Shown here: piece after piece, positions 1 to 9,715 of the stretch | Position numbering within the stretch: the first letter of the stretch is position 1 | Layout of the letters: the number at the start of each line of letters is the position of its first letter | Origin: Flagellimonas myxillae | GTDB taxonomy: Bacteria > Bacteroidota > Bacteroidia > Flavobacteriales > Flavobacteriaceae | Direction of reading: 5' to 3' | DNA: 64,000 nt | Assembly: GCF_023502235.1 (NCBI RefSeq) | Contig: NZ_JAMFLY010000001.1 | Location: forward strand, 930,001-994,000 | Program-made: the position numbers and the translations under genes | The notes under the pieces: model-generated | Told to the model about the DNA's origin: nothing | Database searches by the model: none | The model's input: the letters and a program-made list of their open reading frames with translations, nothing else

Positions 1-64
1 ATCAAAAACCAACATGATTTTGTTTAATTAAAGAATGAAATATAAGTAGGTAATATATTGATAA

Positions 65-532
65 TCATATTTTTAATTGAAACATAGCTTCTATCTCTAC
101 GGGAATGTTCTGGGGAAGCATCATCCCTACCGCACTTCGTACTCCAATGCCCTTGTCGGGGCCAAAAATATCTGCCATTAGTTCGCTAAAACCATTGATC
201 ACGTATGGCTGATTCCCAAAGCCTGGGGTACAATTGACCATTCCCAAAACCTTAACGACCCGGTCTATTTTGTCAAGACTTCCAAAATGGGTGGTAATTG
301 TGGACAACATGGTCAATCCCACTTGTCTTGCGCCAAGCTTGGCAGCGTCCTTGTCCAAATCATCCCCGGCGCGACCTTGCATGAGTGTACCATCCGTGTT
401 CATTGGACCCTGACCGGAAACATAAAGGAAGTTGTCAACTACCAAAACAGGTTTGTAAACCCCGGCAGGTGGTGGAGCTGGAGGTAGGATCAATCCAAGT
501 TCTTCTAATCGTTCTGAAGGTGTTTTTGCCAT
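65..532 (-). CDS. RidA/YjgF family protein
   Basis: This 155-residue protein has the whole RidA (YjgF/YER057c/UK114) fold. Characterised RidA members hydrolyse reactive enamine or imine intermediates made by PLP enzymes. The N-terminal half carries the LYVSGQGP strand, and the C-terminal motif VRSAVGMM-LP (about residues 131-140) contains R132, the position of the substrate carboxylate-binding arginine. The ending VEIEAMF is also typical. It is a little longer at the N-terminus than the classic 128-residue RidA, so it belongs to a side subfamily. It lies 4 nt downstream of a GntP-type permease gene and is surely cotranscribed with it. This pairing suggests catabolism of an organic or amino acid, but the substrate cannot be read from the sequence. 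Confidence 0.9.
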   Translation of the reverse strand: MAKTPSERLEELGLILPPAPPPAGVYKPVLVVDNFLYVSGQGPMNTDGTLMQGRAGDDLDKDAAKLGARQVGLTMLSTITTHFGSLDKIDRVVKVLGMVNCTPGFGNQPYVINGFSELMADIFGPDKGIGVRSAVGMMLPQNIPVEIEAMFQLKI

Positions 533-536
533 ATTC

Positions 537-1850
537 TTAAAGTATCATATTCATAACCAACACTCCCAGAAGTCCCATTATGCCCACTAGGGTTTCCATT
601 ACGGTCCAAGTGGAGAGTGTTTCTTTTACGGTAAGGTTGAAGTATTCTTTGAACATCCAGAAGCCAGTATCATTCACATGGGATAGCATTAGGCTTCCAG
701 AACCTATTGCCAAGACCATGAGTTCTGCACTTACACCAGTACCAGAAGCCAATGGGAGTACAATTCCCGCTGCGGTTAAACCTGCTACGGTTGCCGACCC
801 TACACTTACCCGAATGGCGGTTGCTATCAGCCAAGCCAAAACCAGGGGGGAAATGCTGGAACCTTCCAAACTGGATGCGATGTATTCACTAACCTTACTG
901 TCTATCAAAACTTCTTTTAATGCCCCCGCACCTGCTATGATCAATAGAATCATGGTAATGGTGGACACCGAGGTGGAAATGGATTGCATTACCGATTTCA
1001 TATCCTTCCCACGGGTAATCCCCAAGGTATAAATGGCTACCAAGACCGAAACAAGCAAAGCAATTACCGGATTACCCAAGAACATCAAAATCTCTTGTGC
1101 GATTCCGGCAGGCAACAGATTCTCCGCACCAATTCCTATCCCAATAAGAATAATGGGAAGGAGGGCGGTCAAAATACTGTTGGCAGTTGAGGGCAATTCA
1201 TCTTCTGGAATCAATACCGGATTGTAAAATTCCTTGAGGGGTTTGGCCTCTACGTTTTTTATAGTCCTTGCGAACAAAGGTCCCGCAACCAAAATAGCTG
1301 GAATGGCGATGATGATGCCGTACATCAATGTTTTACCAATATCTGCATTGAACATGGCTGCAATCGCAGTGGGTGCTGGATGGGGTGGAAGGTAGCCGTG
1401 GGTGACCGAAAGGGAGGTCAGCATCGGAAGGCCCACATATAGCAAGGGCAAACCTGTGGAAATGGCGATAGTGAACACCAAAGGAATCAAGATTACAAAG
1501 CCCACGGAATAAAACATGGGAATTCCAACGATGAACCCAGTAACCACCATGGCCCATTGTACATTCTTTATCCCAAATGCATCCACCATTCTAGTGGTAA
1601 TGCGTTGGGCGGCCCCACTATCGGCAACAAGCTTGCCCAACATGGCGCCAAGACCCAATATCAACACTAAAAAGCCAAGGGTGTTCCCGATGCCCCGTTG
1701 TATCGATTTCACAATATCCGGAAGCTCCATGCCTTGGAAAATCCCAACAAAAAGACAAACAATGATGAAGGCCAAAAAGGCATTCAATTTAACTCGTGCA
1801 ATAAGGACAAACAGCAGTAAAATGCCTAGAACGGCGATGACAATTGGCAT
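537..1850 (-). CDS. GntP family gluconate-type H+ symporter
   Basis: This 437-residue, very hydrophobic inner-membrane protein has the roughly dozen membrane segments and the size of GntP/GntT permeases, which import gluconate or related hydroxy acids with protons. Family landmarks include LGAMLGKLVADSGAA near residue 70, the GIPMFYSVGFVI stretch near residue 110 and the PPHPAPTA motif near residue 155, seen in GntP carriers. It is the first gene of a two-gene unit with the downstream RidA gene (4-nt gap). Since no gluconate kinase is present, the substrate may be another small hydroxy or amino acid (inference). The start is the first Met, followed directly by a hydrophobic helix. Confidence 0.9.
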   Translation of the reverse strand: MPIVIAVLGILLLFVLIARVKLNAFLAFIIVCLFVGIFQGMELPDIVKSIQRGIGNTLGFLVLILGLGAMLGKLVADSGAAQRITTRMVDAFGIKNVQWAMVVTGFIVGIPMFYSVGFVILIPLVFTIAISTGLPLLYVGLPMLTSLSVTHGYLPPHPAPTAIAAMFNADIGKTLMYGIIIAIPAILVAGPLFARTIKNVEAKPLKEFYNPVLIPEDELPSTANSILTALLPIILIGIGIGAENLLPAGIAQEILMFLGNPVIALLVSVLVAIYTLGITRGKDMKSVMQSISTSVSTITMILLIIAGAGALKEVLIDSKVSEYIASSLEGSSISPLVLAWLIATAIRVSVGSATVAGLTAAGIVLPLASGTGVSAELMVLAIGSGSLMLSHVNDTGFWMFKEYFNLTVKETLSTWTVMETLVGIMGLLGVLVMNMIL

Positions 1851-1947
1851 AGTTGGTGGTATGTAAAAACCTCTAAAATAGAAATTTGCCTGATATTTAG
1901 GACGGTGAGTTTTCGATTTTTTCGTGAAGTCCTTATTTGAGTGGAAA

Positions 1948-1980
1948 TAAAAAACCCCTACGTCAATCAGAAATAGGGGT
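1948..1980 (-). terminator. Rho-independent terminator of clpB
   Basis: On the minus strand, a 7-bp stem (ACCCCTA paired with TAGGGGT) with a 13-nt loop is followed by a run of six T. It sits just after the clpB stop codon. Confidence 0.8.
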
Positions 1981-2000
1981 CTTTTTTGGGTATAGATGTA

Positions 2001-4601
2001 TTATTCCACCAACTCACTTTGGTTTCTAAACACCAATTTATCGTCAAACGAATCCAGGAGTACAATGCTTTCGGCTTTGATTTTTCCCGCCAACAACTCT
2101 TTTGAAAGATTGTTCAACACCTCCTTCTGAATCAATCGTTTTACGGGTCTCGCGCCAAATTGTGGGTCGTAGCCCTTCGCTGCCAGATAGTTAATGGCCT
2201 CCTCGGTTGCATCCATAGTAATCTGCTGTTTGGCCACCATTTTTTTCAACTGTTCCAATTGCAGCCGAACAATGTCCTTGATATTGGATTTATCCAATGG
2301 TGTAAACATGATAATGTCGTCTATCCGGTTCAGAAATTCGGGTCTAATGGTCTTACGCAACAATCCCATGACCTCTACACGGGCAGCTTCCGTAGCGCCG
2401 TCCATATCCGTGACATCCTCAAATTTCTCTTGGATGATATGACTTCCCATATTGCTGGTCATGATAATGATCGCATTTTTAAAATCGGCAACACGGCCTT
2501 TGTTATCCGTCAGCCTGCCCTCGTCCAATACCTGTAAAAGAATATTGAAGGTGTCCGGATGTGCTTTTTCAATCTCATCCAGCAATACCACGGAGTAGGG
2601 CTTTCTTCTCACGGCCTCTGTTAACTGTCCCCCTTCGTCATACCCAACATATCCAGGAGGTGCACCTACCAAGCGGCTAACCGCATGTCGTTCTTGATAT
2701 TCGCTCATGTCGATACGCGTAATGGCATTTTCATCATCAAAAAGAAAGGCGGCCAAGGTCTTTGCGAGTTCTGTCTTACCCACACCGGTGCTTCCCAAGA
2801 ACAAGAAGGAACCAATCGGTTTTTTCTCATCCTGCAATCCGGCACGGCTTCTTCGGATGGCATCCGAAACCGCGGTAATGGCCTCTTCCTGACCCACAAC
2901 GCGTTTGTGCAAAACATCTTCAAGCTTCAGTAGTTTTTCCCGTTCGCTCTGCAACATTTTGGTAACCGGAATGCCGGTCCATTTGGCAACCACCTCGGCA
3001 ATGTCCTCGTTGGTCACTTCCTCTTTGATCAAGGTCCCGGCGGTTTGCTGTGCTGCTAGCTCATCCTGTAATTTCTGGAGCCTTTCCTGGGCCTCTTTGA
3101 TTTTACCGTATCGCAATTCAGCCACTTTTCCATAGTCCCCGTTCCGTTCCGCACGTTCCGCCTCCAATTTAAAGTTTTCAATATCCTGTTTGGTTTTTTG
3201 GATATTGTCGACCACACTTTTTTCGCTTTCCCATTGGGCAAAGATTTCGTTGCGCTCCTCTTTTAAATTGGCAAGCTCCAAGTTGAGGCTCTGCAATTTG
3301 GCCTTGTCATTTTCTCTTTTAATGGCCTCGATTTCTATCTCCAGTTGCATGATCTTTCTATCCAGGACATCCAACTCTTCGGGTTTGGAGTTGATTTCCA
3401 TTCGAAGTTTGGAGGCCGCCTCGTCCATTAGATCAATGGCCTTGTCCGGTAAAAATCTATTGGTGATGTATCGCTGTGATAGCTCCACCGCAGAAATTAC
3501 CGCCTCATCCTTGATGCGAACCTTGTGGTGGGTCTCGTATTTTTCCTTGATTCCCCTTAATATGGAAATTGCACTTTCCGTGTCCGGCTCGTCAATGATC
3601 ACTTTTTGGAACCTTCGCTCCAAGGCTTTGTCCTTTTCAAAATACTTTTGGTACTCGTCAAGGGTAGTGGCCCCAATGGCCCTTAATTCTCCTCGGGCCA
3701 AAGCTGGTTTTAAAATATTGGCCGCATCCATGGCGCCCTGACCGCCACCGGCCCCAACCAAGGTGTGGATTTCATCAATAAAGAGCACAATATCCCCATC
3801 GGACGATGTCACTTCCTTGATTACAGCTTTTAACCGCTCCTCAAATTCGCCCTTAAATTTGGCCCCCGCAATCAGGGCTCCCATGTCTAGGGAATAGATG
3901 GTCTTGTCCTTAAGGTTTTCTGGAATGTCGCCTTGTATAATTCGATGCGCCAAACCTTCGGCAATGGCCGTTTTACCAACTCCGGGTTCACCGACCAGCA
4001 TAGGATTGTTCTTGGTTCTACGGGATAGAATCTGTAGCACACGACGAATTTCTTCATCCCTGCCAATAACAGGGTCCAATTTGCCGCTATCGGCCAATTG
4101 GTTTAGGTTTTTGGCATATTTGTCCAAGGAGTTATAGGTGTCTTCAGCACTTTGGGAGGTAACCTTCCCACCTTTTCGAAGTTCCTGGATAGCAGCGTTA
4201 AGGTCCTTTTCATTTACACCTTGGTCCTTTAAAATCTGTGCAATCTTGCTTTTGGATTTAAAAATGGCCAGGAGCAAATGCTCTATGGACACAAACTCAT
4301 CGCCCAGTTTTTTGGCCACAATATTGGCCTCATTCAAGGTTTTCCCAGCTTCTCGGGACAACATGATCTCCCCTCCATCCACTTTTGAAAAACTTTCCAG
4401 TTCCTTGTCCAATATTTGGGTGAGCAAGGAGGTATTTACATTCAGTTTTTTCAGTATGAAGGGAAGCACATTCTCGTCCACCGTACTTATGGCCTTAAAA
4501 AGGTGCTCGTTTTCTATTTGTTGATGCCCCATTTCTTGTGCAAGCTGTTGGGCTTGCTGAAGGGCCTCCTGTGATTTTATCGTAAAGTTGTTAAAGTTCA
4601 T
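2001..4601 (-). CDS. clpB: ATP-dependent disaggregase ClpB
   Basis: The 866-residue protein is a full-length ClpB (Hsp104-type AAA+ disaggregase), which works with DnaK (encoded at 39.1 kb) to extract polypeptides from aggregates in the cytoplasm. Order of parts: ClpN double repeat (1-145), NBD1 with Walker A GEPGVGKT at 204-211 and Walker B FIDEIH, a coiled-coil middle domain (about 400-520) and NBD2 with GSTGVGKT and [10 protein letters not shown], then the C-terminal D2-small domain with GARPVKR. The start is placed at [10 protein letters not shown], matching the family; an upstream in-frame Met would add 11 residues that do not resemble ClpB. It is monocistronic and divergent from ytxJ. 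A loose promoter (TTG, 18 nt, TAAGGTTG) lies upstream. Confidence 0.97.
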   Translation of the reverse strand: MNFNNFTIKSQEALQQAQQLAQEMGHQQIENEHLFKAISTVDENVLPFILKKLNVNTSLLTQILDKELESFSKVDGGEIMLSREAGKTLNEANIVAKKLGDEFVSIEHLLLAIFKSKSKIAQILKDQGVNEKDLNAAIQELRKGGKVTSQSAEDTYNSLDKYAKNLNQLADSGKLDPVIGRDEEIRRVLQILSRRTKNNPMLVGEPGVGKTAIAEGLAHRIIQGDIPENLKDKTIYSLDMGALIAGAKFKGEFEERLKAVIKEVTSSDGDIVLFIDEIHTLVGAGGGQGAMDAANILKPALARGELRAIGATTLDEYQKYFEKDKALERRFQKVIIDEPDTESAISILRGIKEKYETHHKVRIKDEAVISAVELSQRYITNRFLPDKAIDLMDEAASKLRMEINSKPEELDVLDRKIMQLEIEIEAIKRENDKAKLQSLNLELANLKEERNEIFAQWESEKSVVDNIQKTKQDIENFKLEAERAERNGDYGKVAELRYGKIKEAQERLQKLQDELAAQQTAGTLIKEEVTNEDIAEVVAKWTGIPVTKMLQSEREKLLKLEDVLHKRVVGQEEAITAVSDAIRRSRAGLQDEKKPIGSFLFLGSTGVGKTELAKTLAAFLFDDENAITRIDMSEYQERHAVSRLVGAPPGYVGYDEGGQLTEAVRRKPYSVVLLDEIEKAHPDTFNILLQVLDEGRLTDNKGRVADFKNAIIIMTSNMGSHIIQEKFEDVTDMDGATEAARVEVMGLLRKTIRPEFLNRIDDIIMFTPLDKSNIKDIVRLQLEQLKKMVAKQQITMDATEEAINYLAAKGYDPQFGARPVKRLIQKEVLNNLSKELLAGKIKAESIVLLDSFDDKLVFRNQSELVE

Positions 4602-4711
4602 CTTCAATCGCTTTTGCCCTTGAAATGTCAACAACCTTACCAGAGACCCCTAACGGTCAAAATGTCGCTAAATGCCCAAAAAAACAGGACATTTAGTCAG
4701 TTTGTAAGCTT

Positions 4712-4743
4712 TTTGTTCAAGCTCGACATAACTTATAAATTTG
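4712..4743 (+). promoter_or_regulatory. Bacteroidetes-type promoter of ytxJ
   Basis: TTTG at 4712-4715, a 20-nt spacer and a perfect TAAATTTG -7 box at 4736-4743 match the Bacteroidetes housekeeping consensus. The ATG at 4748 follows 4 nt later, so the transcript would be almost leaderless. Confidence 0.65.
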
Positions 4744-4747
4744 CAGC

Positions 4748-5137
4748 ATGGGATTATTTGGAAATGTATTTGGAAAAAAGGAACAACAGGAGAAATCTGC
4801 ACCTAAAGTGCCATGGATTCCTTTGGAAACTCTAGAGCAGTTGATGGAGATTGAGGAGCGATCCAATACACGGACCCAGCTAATTTTTAAGCATTCCACC
4901 ACTTGTGGCATTAGCCGTATGGTATTGAATATGTTTACTGGAAGTTATGCCCTTGGGGATGAACATGATATCTATTTTTTGGATTTGCATGCGCATCGAA
5001 ATGTGTCCAATGCAGTAGAATCCAAGTTTAGGGTACGACACCAATCCCCGCAGCTCTTGATCATTAAAAATGGGGAGGCTACTTTCCATACGTCCCATGG
5101 GGCCATTTCCGATATAGAATTAGCGCAGTACGTTTAG
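4748..5137 (+). CDS. ytxJ: Bacilliredoxin-like YtxJ protein
   Basis: This 129-residue cytoplasmic protein belongs to the YtxJ/DUF2847 family of monothiol bacilliredoxins, which remove bacillithiol from oxidised protein cysteines. It has a thioredoxin-like fold with the HSTTCGIS motif: C53 is the active cysteine and the second position is serine, as expected for a monothiol enzyme. The segment RHQSPQLLI contains the cis-proline loop, and a typical HTSHGAIS follows near the end. The presence of the gene implies that the organism uses bacillithiol as its low-molecular-weight thiol, which fits other Flavobacteriia. It is alone in its transcription unit, divergent from clpB, and is followed by a palindromic repeat. 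Confidence 0.9.
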   Translation: MGLFGNVFGKKEQQEKSAPKVPWIPLETLEQLMEIEERSNTRTQLIFKHSTTCGISRMVLNMFTGSYALGDEHDIYFLDLHAHRNVSNAVESKFRVRHQSPQLLIIKNGEATFHTSHGAISDIELAQYV

Positions 5138-5150
5138 GGCCGCGAAAACA

Positions 5151-5211
5151 GTTCGAGCGCAGCCGAGAAGGGCATATTTAATTGCCTTAGTCTTCTCTAC
5201 TGCGCTCGAAG
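5151..5211. repeat. Intergenic palindromic (REP-like) element
   Basis: Two 20-nt arms, 5151-5170 and 5192-5211, are inverted copies that match at 17 of 20 positions around a 21-nt centre. The shared core is TTCGAGCGCAG, then GAGAAG. The element lies between the convergent ytxJ and a lipoprotein gene. It has no T-run and so is not a simple terminator. The G+C-rich core stands out from the AT-rich surroundings. I see no second copy in this window. Confidence 0.7.
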
Positions 5212-5268
5212 TGGTTTTTAAGCTATTCCTATCGGAACAGAATCAATGCTGTACTAAGACCGATAGTA

Positions 5269-6474
5269 TTAATCATTAAAATGGTTCTCGGCTACAAACT
5301 GGTTCTGGACAATTATGTTCTTTAGCCTCAATTTTAGGTCTTCCCCAGCATCGTAGACCATTTGCTCGTTGGTAGGGAAGGGAACGGCCCTAACATTCAA
5401 TAAAGAAATCAAATCGGTATCCAAAGCTCTTTTATCCCCTCGATAATTGGCATAAATGTGCTCAAACACAAATTCACTGGCCAAGGGGTAGGAGTTGATT
5501 TCCTGTCCGTTCGACAAATCTGTAATGCTCACCCTGGCGCCAATCTGGGCAGCCTTAAACTGGGTAAACTGATAGAAATTACACTTTACCTTTTTGAACT
5601 TATCCACTTTGATGTCATTTCCAAGACTGTCCTTGGCCACGTTTCCATTGTCATCTAATACGTACTCAAATCCGTCTTTGACCAATTTTTCTTTTATGAT
5701 CTGCTTTTCGTTTATCTGCTCAGGTGAAACATTGATTTCCCTAAAGTCAAGGTTCAGCGCATAGTCATAGTCAATATCGGCAACTGGATTGGCATGGTAT
5801 TCCATCCAAAAATTATTGATACCATAGGCGTTGAAATCCAATAGCTCTTCTTCCAATCTTTCCGGAATAATTTGTTGCGTATCATTACCAATATCCACGC
5901 GCACATATTCCAATCCTTTGGTGTAGGCCTCATCCATTTTGGCTATGGTCTCCTTATAACCTGGATTGATGTCCTGCAGATATTTCAAATCGTTATAAAC
6001 AACCCGGTAATCGGCCTTTTCCTTTGCGGAGGCCAACAAGCCGTTGGCATTGCTGTACAAATATTCCGAAAGGTTGTTTTTGGTGACCAATATTTGGGAG
6101 TCGTAATTCTGGAAATTAAAACGGGCGTCCCTGCCTTCATCATAAACAGAAAGGGGCAATAGGGGCCTGATTCGCTGTTGTATTTCCTTCAAATAAAGAT
6201 ATTTGTTATAGATGATCTCAAAGTTTGCTGGATTGCCATCTTGTTGTAAAAATGCAATTTGCTCTTGCTCGCGCTCGGCATTTTTGGCAAAAGCATCCTC
6301 GAGCATCACCACGTAGGCTTGATGCCCTTTTTTGGTTTTGTTCTCCGCAAGGTTTTTGATGGCCTTGTTCATAGCGGACACATAATTTCCGCTGTTCAAA
6401 GCTTCTTGGGTTTTCTTTACCCCGCCGCAGGCGGTAAAAAGTACTAGGGTACCAATGAGTAATATTTTTTTCAT
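5269..6474 (-). CDS. Conserved lipoprotein of unknown function
   Basis: The 401-residue product begins with a clear lipoprotein signal (MKKILLIGTLVLFTACGG, lipid Cys at 16), so it is exported and membrane-anchored. The N-terminal 130 residues are charged and helical and look like tetratricopeptide-type helical pairs (EALNSGNYVSAMNKA, then ENKTKKGHQAY). The C-terminal half is mixed alpha/beta with no enzymatic motif I can name. Proteins of this kind occur as single genes in Flavobacteriia (inference from general resemblance). It has no operon partner: ytxJ is convergent downstream and a broken membrane-protein gene lies upstream on the other strand. Confidence 0.75.
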   Translation of the reverse strand: MKKILLIGTLVLFTACGGVKKTQEALNSGNYVSAMNKAIKNLAENKTKKGHQAYVVMLEDAFAKNAEREQEQIAFLQQDGNPANFEIIYNKYLYLKEIQQRIRPLLPLSVYDEGRDARFNFQNYDSQILVTKNNLSEYLYSNANGLLASAKEKADYRVVYNDLKYLQDINPGYKETIAKMDEAYTKGLEYVRVDIGNDTQQIIPERLEEELLDFNAYGINNFWMEYHANPVADIDYDYALNLDFREINVSPEQINEKQIIKEKLVKDGFEYVLDDNGNVAKDSLGNDIKVDKFKKVKCNFYQFTQFKAAQIGARVSITDLSNGQEINSYPLASEFVFEHIYANYRGDKRALDTDLISLLNVRAVPFPTNEQMVYDAGEDLKLRLKNIIVQNQFVAENHFND

Positions 6475-6673
6475 GGCTTTTTGATTTTATTGGTTATGGA
6501 AGGCTTTTCAACTGCCGTGCCAAAAAGCTTCACTTTATAAACGAAAAAGGTCAAAGGGTAGTATAATATCGATGAAATGCACTTTTTTCAACATTTGTAC
6601 CCATGATGGACGCTGTCGAATGATTTGCAAATCTTGGCTTATTTGCTATTTTAGTTCCACCAAATCGATTTCC

Positions 6674-7285
6674 ATGAAAACTGCATTTCAACTTAACCTA
6701 AGGTTGAGTTATCTAGTATTGGGCTTACTGACCATCTGTTTTTTAGGATTATGGCTGTTTTTGGAATTTTTCCCCGAAAACGGTTGGTTTCCAACTCTAA
6801 TTGATGTAATGGCATATTGCACTGGCAGCGTGGCAATCCTTACTTTGGTATACCATGCCTTGAACCTGACCATCACACAAAATATCCATAAGGAAAATCT
6901 TGCCATACGCAAGAATCAGTATTCTTTTGAGGTTATAGCAAAATTTCATGAGCCGTCAATGGCAAATACCCTTCGAGATTTAAGGGATATTAGGAACAGT
7001 CCAAAGAAGTAACTTGAAAAAAAGAATATCAAAGACTTTTTGAAATTTTTGGATAAAGAGAAAGAGGTTCACATCAACATGGTTCAATTGTTTAATTATT
7101 TTGAGCACATTAGTTTACTGGTGGAAAAAGGGCATGTAGATGAAAAAATTGTAAAATCTGCATTCAAGACTCTGTTTTTAAGTATTTATTCGGAGTTTAA
7201 ATTTTACATAGATGAACGACAAGTCCAGCACCGCAGATCTTGGATAAAATTTGAAGAGCTTTGCCTGAAATGGGCAAAGGAATGA
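6674..7285 (+). pseudogene. DUF4760-like membrane protein, split by in-frame stop
   Basis: Reading from the ATG at 6674, one frame encodes about 112 residues, meets TAA at 7010-7012, and then continues in the same frame to a stop at 7283-7285. Without the TAA the product would be a single protein of about 203 residues. The first part has two membrane helices (LSYLVLGLLTICFLGLWLFL and a second near residue 50) followed by a cytoplasmic helix. The second part carries the NYFEHISLLVEKG and KFEELCLKWA segments that resemble the end of DUF4760-type proteins. One base change explains the stop, so this is a nonsense pseudogene, or a sequencing error. An independent restart at 7040 would lack the membrane part. 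Confidence 0.7.
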
Positions 7286-7422
7286 TTCAAAATATCAATT
7301 CGGATTTTGCAGTTATGGGTATAAATGGCTAACTTTAAATTAAAATGTACGACTATGAAAACATTGGCTTATAAATTCTACGATTTCGACGGGCTGTAGC
7401 ACGCGTTCGATACAATATAGAT

Positions 7423-7451
7423 AAGCCTCCTGTAATTGGGAGGCTTTTTTT
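7423..7451 (+). terminator. Rho-independent terminator upstream of glyA
   Basis: A perfect 8-bp stem (AAGCCTCC with GGAGGCTT) and 8-nt loop are followed by a run of seven T. It lies 137 nt after the split membrane-protein gene and 125 nt before glyA. A 14-codon reading frame (7355-7399) starting MKTLAYKFYD precedes it, so it could terminate a short leader transcript or simply the upstream gene. Confidence 0.8.
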
Positions 7452-7575
7452 ATTGGATTGACTGTAGTCAATATTGTTAATTGCCGTTTGATAAATTGGC
7501 TTTTTTGCCACAATTTTTTTCCGTTCCGTTAGCTTTTCTATTTGTACTTTTAGCACTTCTTAATTCAAAAGGCAA

Positions 7576-8850
7576 ATGGAAAGAGACCACCGGATTTTTG
7601 AACTCATTGAAAACGAAAGGGAAAGACAGCTCGAAGGCTTGGAACTCATTGCTTCCGAGAACTTTGTAAGCCCGCAGGTCATGGAGGCCGCTGGCTCCGT
7701 GCTCACCAATAAATATGCAGAAGGCTACCCTGGAAAGCGATATTATGGTGGCTGCGAGGTGGTGGACCAAGTCGAGCAATTGGCCATAGACCGTGCCAAG
7801 GAGCTCTTTGGGGCCACATACGCCAATGTGCAACCCCATTCCGGGTCACAGGCCAATGCATCCGTATACCATGCTTGCCTTCAACCGGGAGATACCATTT
7901 TAGGATTTGATCTGTCCCATGGAGGACACCTTACCCACGGTTCGCCCGTAAACTTTTCCGGAAAGCTATACAACCCTGTTTTTTATGGGGTAGAGGAGGA
8001 GACCGGAATGTTGGACTACGATAAAATCCAAGAGGTTGCCGATAAGGAAAAACCAAAACTGATCATCGCTGGGGCATCTGCCTACTCACGCGATATGGAT
8101 TTTAAACGTTTTAGGGAAATAGCGGATAGTGTGGACGCCCTTTTGGTGGCCGACATTTCACACCCTGCGGGATTGATCGCCAAAGGCATCATGAACGATC
8201 CCATTCCGCATTGCCATATTGTGACAACCACCACCCATAAAACCCTTCGCGGACCAAGGGGCGGACTGATCTTGATGGGGGAAAACTTTGAAAACCTATG
8301 GGGCATCCGTCTAAAGAACGGTAACCTAAGAAAGATGTCCGGACTTTTGGATTTGGCCGTTTTTCCTGGAAACCAAGGGGGACCTTTGGAGCACACCATT
8401 GCCGCCAAGGCAGTGGCCTTTGGGGAGGCACTTACCGATGACTTCCTGCACTATATCATCCAAGTGAAGAAAAATGCAGAGGCCATGGCCAAGGCATTCG
8501 TGGCTAAGGATTACAAGGTAATCTCTGGAGGTACCGATAACCACATGATGCTCATCGACCTAAGAAACAAGGACATTACTGGAAAAGATGCCGAAAAAGC
8601 ACTGGAATTGGCAGATATCACCGCCAATAAGAACATGGTGCCTTTCGATGACCAATCACCATTCATTACTTCGGGTATCCGTTTTGGGACTTCGGCCATT
8701 ACCACCAGAGGCCTCAAAGAAGCCGATATGGAGACCATTGTCGGGTATATCGATGAAGTACTGATGGACGCTTCCAACGAAAAAAATATTGCTGGAATAA
8801 AACAAAAGGTCAATGACCTAATGAAGTCAAGACCTTTGTTTTCTGCCTAA
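7576..8850 (+). CDS. glyA: Serine hydroxymethyltransferase
   Basis: The 424-residue enzyme interconverts serine and glycine using PLP and tetrahydrofolate and supplies one-carbon units in the cytoplasm. The N-terminal LIASENFVS motif, the [14 protein letters not shown] substrate segment, the PHSGSQAN motif and the PLP-lysine motif [10 protein letters not shown] (K222) are all present, as is the C-terminal SGIRFGTSA. Its length is normal for bacterial GlyA; two modest insertions (around 280-300 and near the C-terminus) are usual in Bacteroidetes. It is monocistronic; the next gene is convergent. The upstream 125 nt hold no recognisable glycine riboswitch. Confidence 0.98.
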   Translation: MERDHRIFELIENERERQLEGLELIASENFVSPQVMEAAGSVLTNKYAEGYPGKRYYGGCEVVDQVEQLAIDRAKELFGATYANVQPHSGSQANASVYHACLQPGDTILGFDLSHGGHLTHGSPVNFSGKLYNPVFYGVEEETGMLDYDKIQEVADKEKPKLIIAGASAYSRDMDFKRFREIADSVDALLVADISHPAGLIAKGIMNDPIPHCHIVTTTTHKTLRGPRGGLILMGENFENLWGIRLKNGNLRKMSGLLDLAVFPGNQGGPLEHTIAAKAVAFGEALTDDFLHYIIQVKKNAEAMAKAFVAKDYKVISGGTDNHMMLIDLRNKDITGKDAEKALELADITANKNMVPFDDQSPFITSGIRFGTSAITTRGLKEADMETIVGYIDEVLMDASNEKNIAGIKQKVNDLMKSRPLFSA

Positions 8851-8894
8851 TTAGGCGGGGTGTTCTTAGGTTAAGCCTAAGGAATCAATTGTCT

Positions 8895-9542
8895 TTAGTC
8901 CAAAAGGAAAAAATCTTCTTTTTCCATCGTCTTGGATTCTAGGGAATACACCATCGCATCCAATTGCGGGTCATCTTCGAAGTACAGCCCCCAATGGTCA
9001 AAAAAGCTTTGATTGGGATCGTTCTTGGTCGTCCCAATTTTTGGGTCTTCCTCAAAAACGGGCACAAAGATTTCATAGGGCATTTCCGTAAGGCCTTTGG
9101 TAAAGTAAACAAAGTGTTCGCTTATCTTATTGATAATGGCCCCCAGTTGCTCTGGAATGCTGTAGTCCTGTACCTTGCTTATTACAAGGGAGGTGTCCCT
9201 AAAATGGATGGATAGTTCGGTAATATCCACATTACCGTCATTGATTTCCCTTAATCGTGCGAAAGCATTGTCAAAAGAGGAGTTTCCGCTCGAATTGCAT
9301 GCAACTCCGCCCCAATCTTCTGTGTTGAAATGGTGCAGGCTCTCTGTGAGCCCAAAGTTGCAGTTAATGTCTAAAATCAGTTCTGTTCCTTCATTTTCTC
9401 TTTTGTACCGACATTTTACCGTCACCTCTGCAAAAAAATCCTTCTCAAGTGTTCTAATGAATTCGTCTAATCCTTCTGCAGCAACAAATGTCCGGATACC
9501 AGCTAGGGGGAAAATGAGGTTGGATCGTTTTTGGTATGGCAT
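8895..9542 (-). CDS. Hypothetical protein
   Basis: The 215-residue product has no signal peptide or membrane helix and is mildly acidic. I recognise no catalytic motif. The N-terminal half alternates short strands and helices (around EFIRTLEKDFFAEVTV), the middle holds two cysteines (in DINCNFG and VACNSSG), and the C-terminal third is acidic with many aromatic residues (FFDHWGLYFEDD). It is likely a cytoplasmic protein of the lineage; its function cannot be inferred. It is convergent with glyA and followed upstream by a 170-nt AT-rich gap without any feature I can see. Confidence 0.6.
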   Translation of the reverse strand: MPYQKRSNLIFPLAGIRTFVAAEGLDEFIRTLEKDFFAEVTVKCRYKRENEGTELILDINCNFGLTESLHHFNTEDWGGVACNSSGNSSFDNAFARLREINDGNVDITELSIHFRDTSLVISKVQDYSIPEQLGAIINKISEHFVYFTKGLTEMPYEIFVPVFEEDPKIGTTKNDPNQSFFDHWGLYFEDDPQLDAMVYSLESKTMEKEDFFLLD

Positions 9543-9715
9543 TTCGTTTCTTCATCGTGTTCCCTATCAAAGTTAAAACGAAACTTTATCATTCGATTGG
9601 AGGAAAACCTTAAAAATTCTGGGGTTTTTCTCCAATTTGCCCCCTTTTTTACCGGTTTTTGGGAAAATTGGAAAAAACGGTCTTCGCGAAATTGGGTTTT
9701 ACGCCTATTAAAAGA

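Noticed and set aside
7456..7575. Glycine riboswitch before glyA
   Set aside because: I could not find the conserved aptamer core; the 120 nt are AT-rich.
8865..8881. Terminator between glyA and the convergent gene
   Set aside because: A 6-bp palindrome (CTTAGG with CCTAAG) exists but there is no T-run on either strand.
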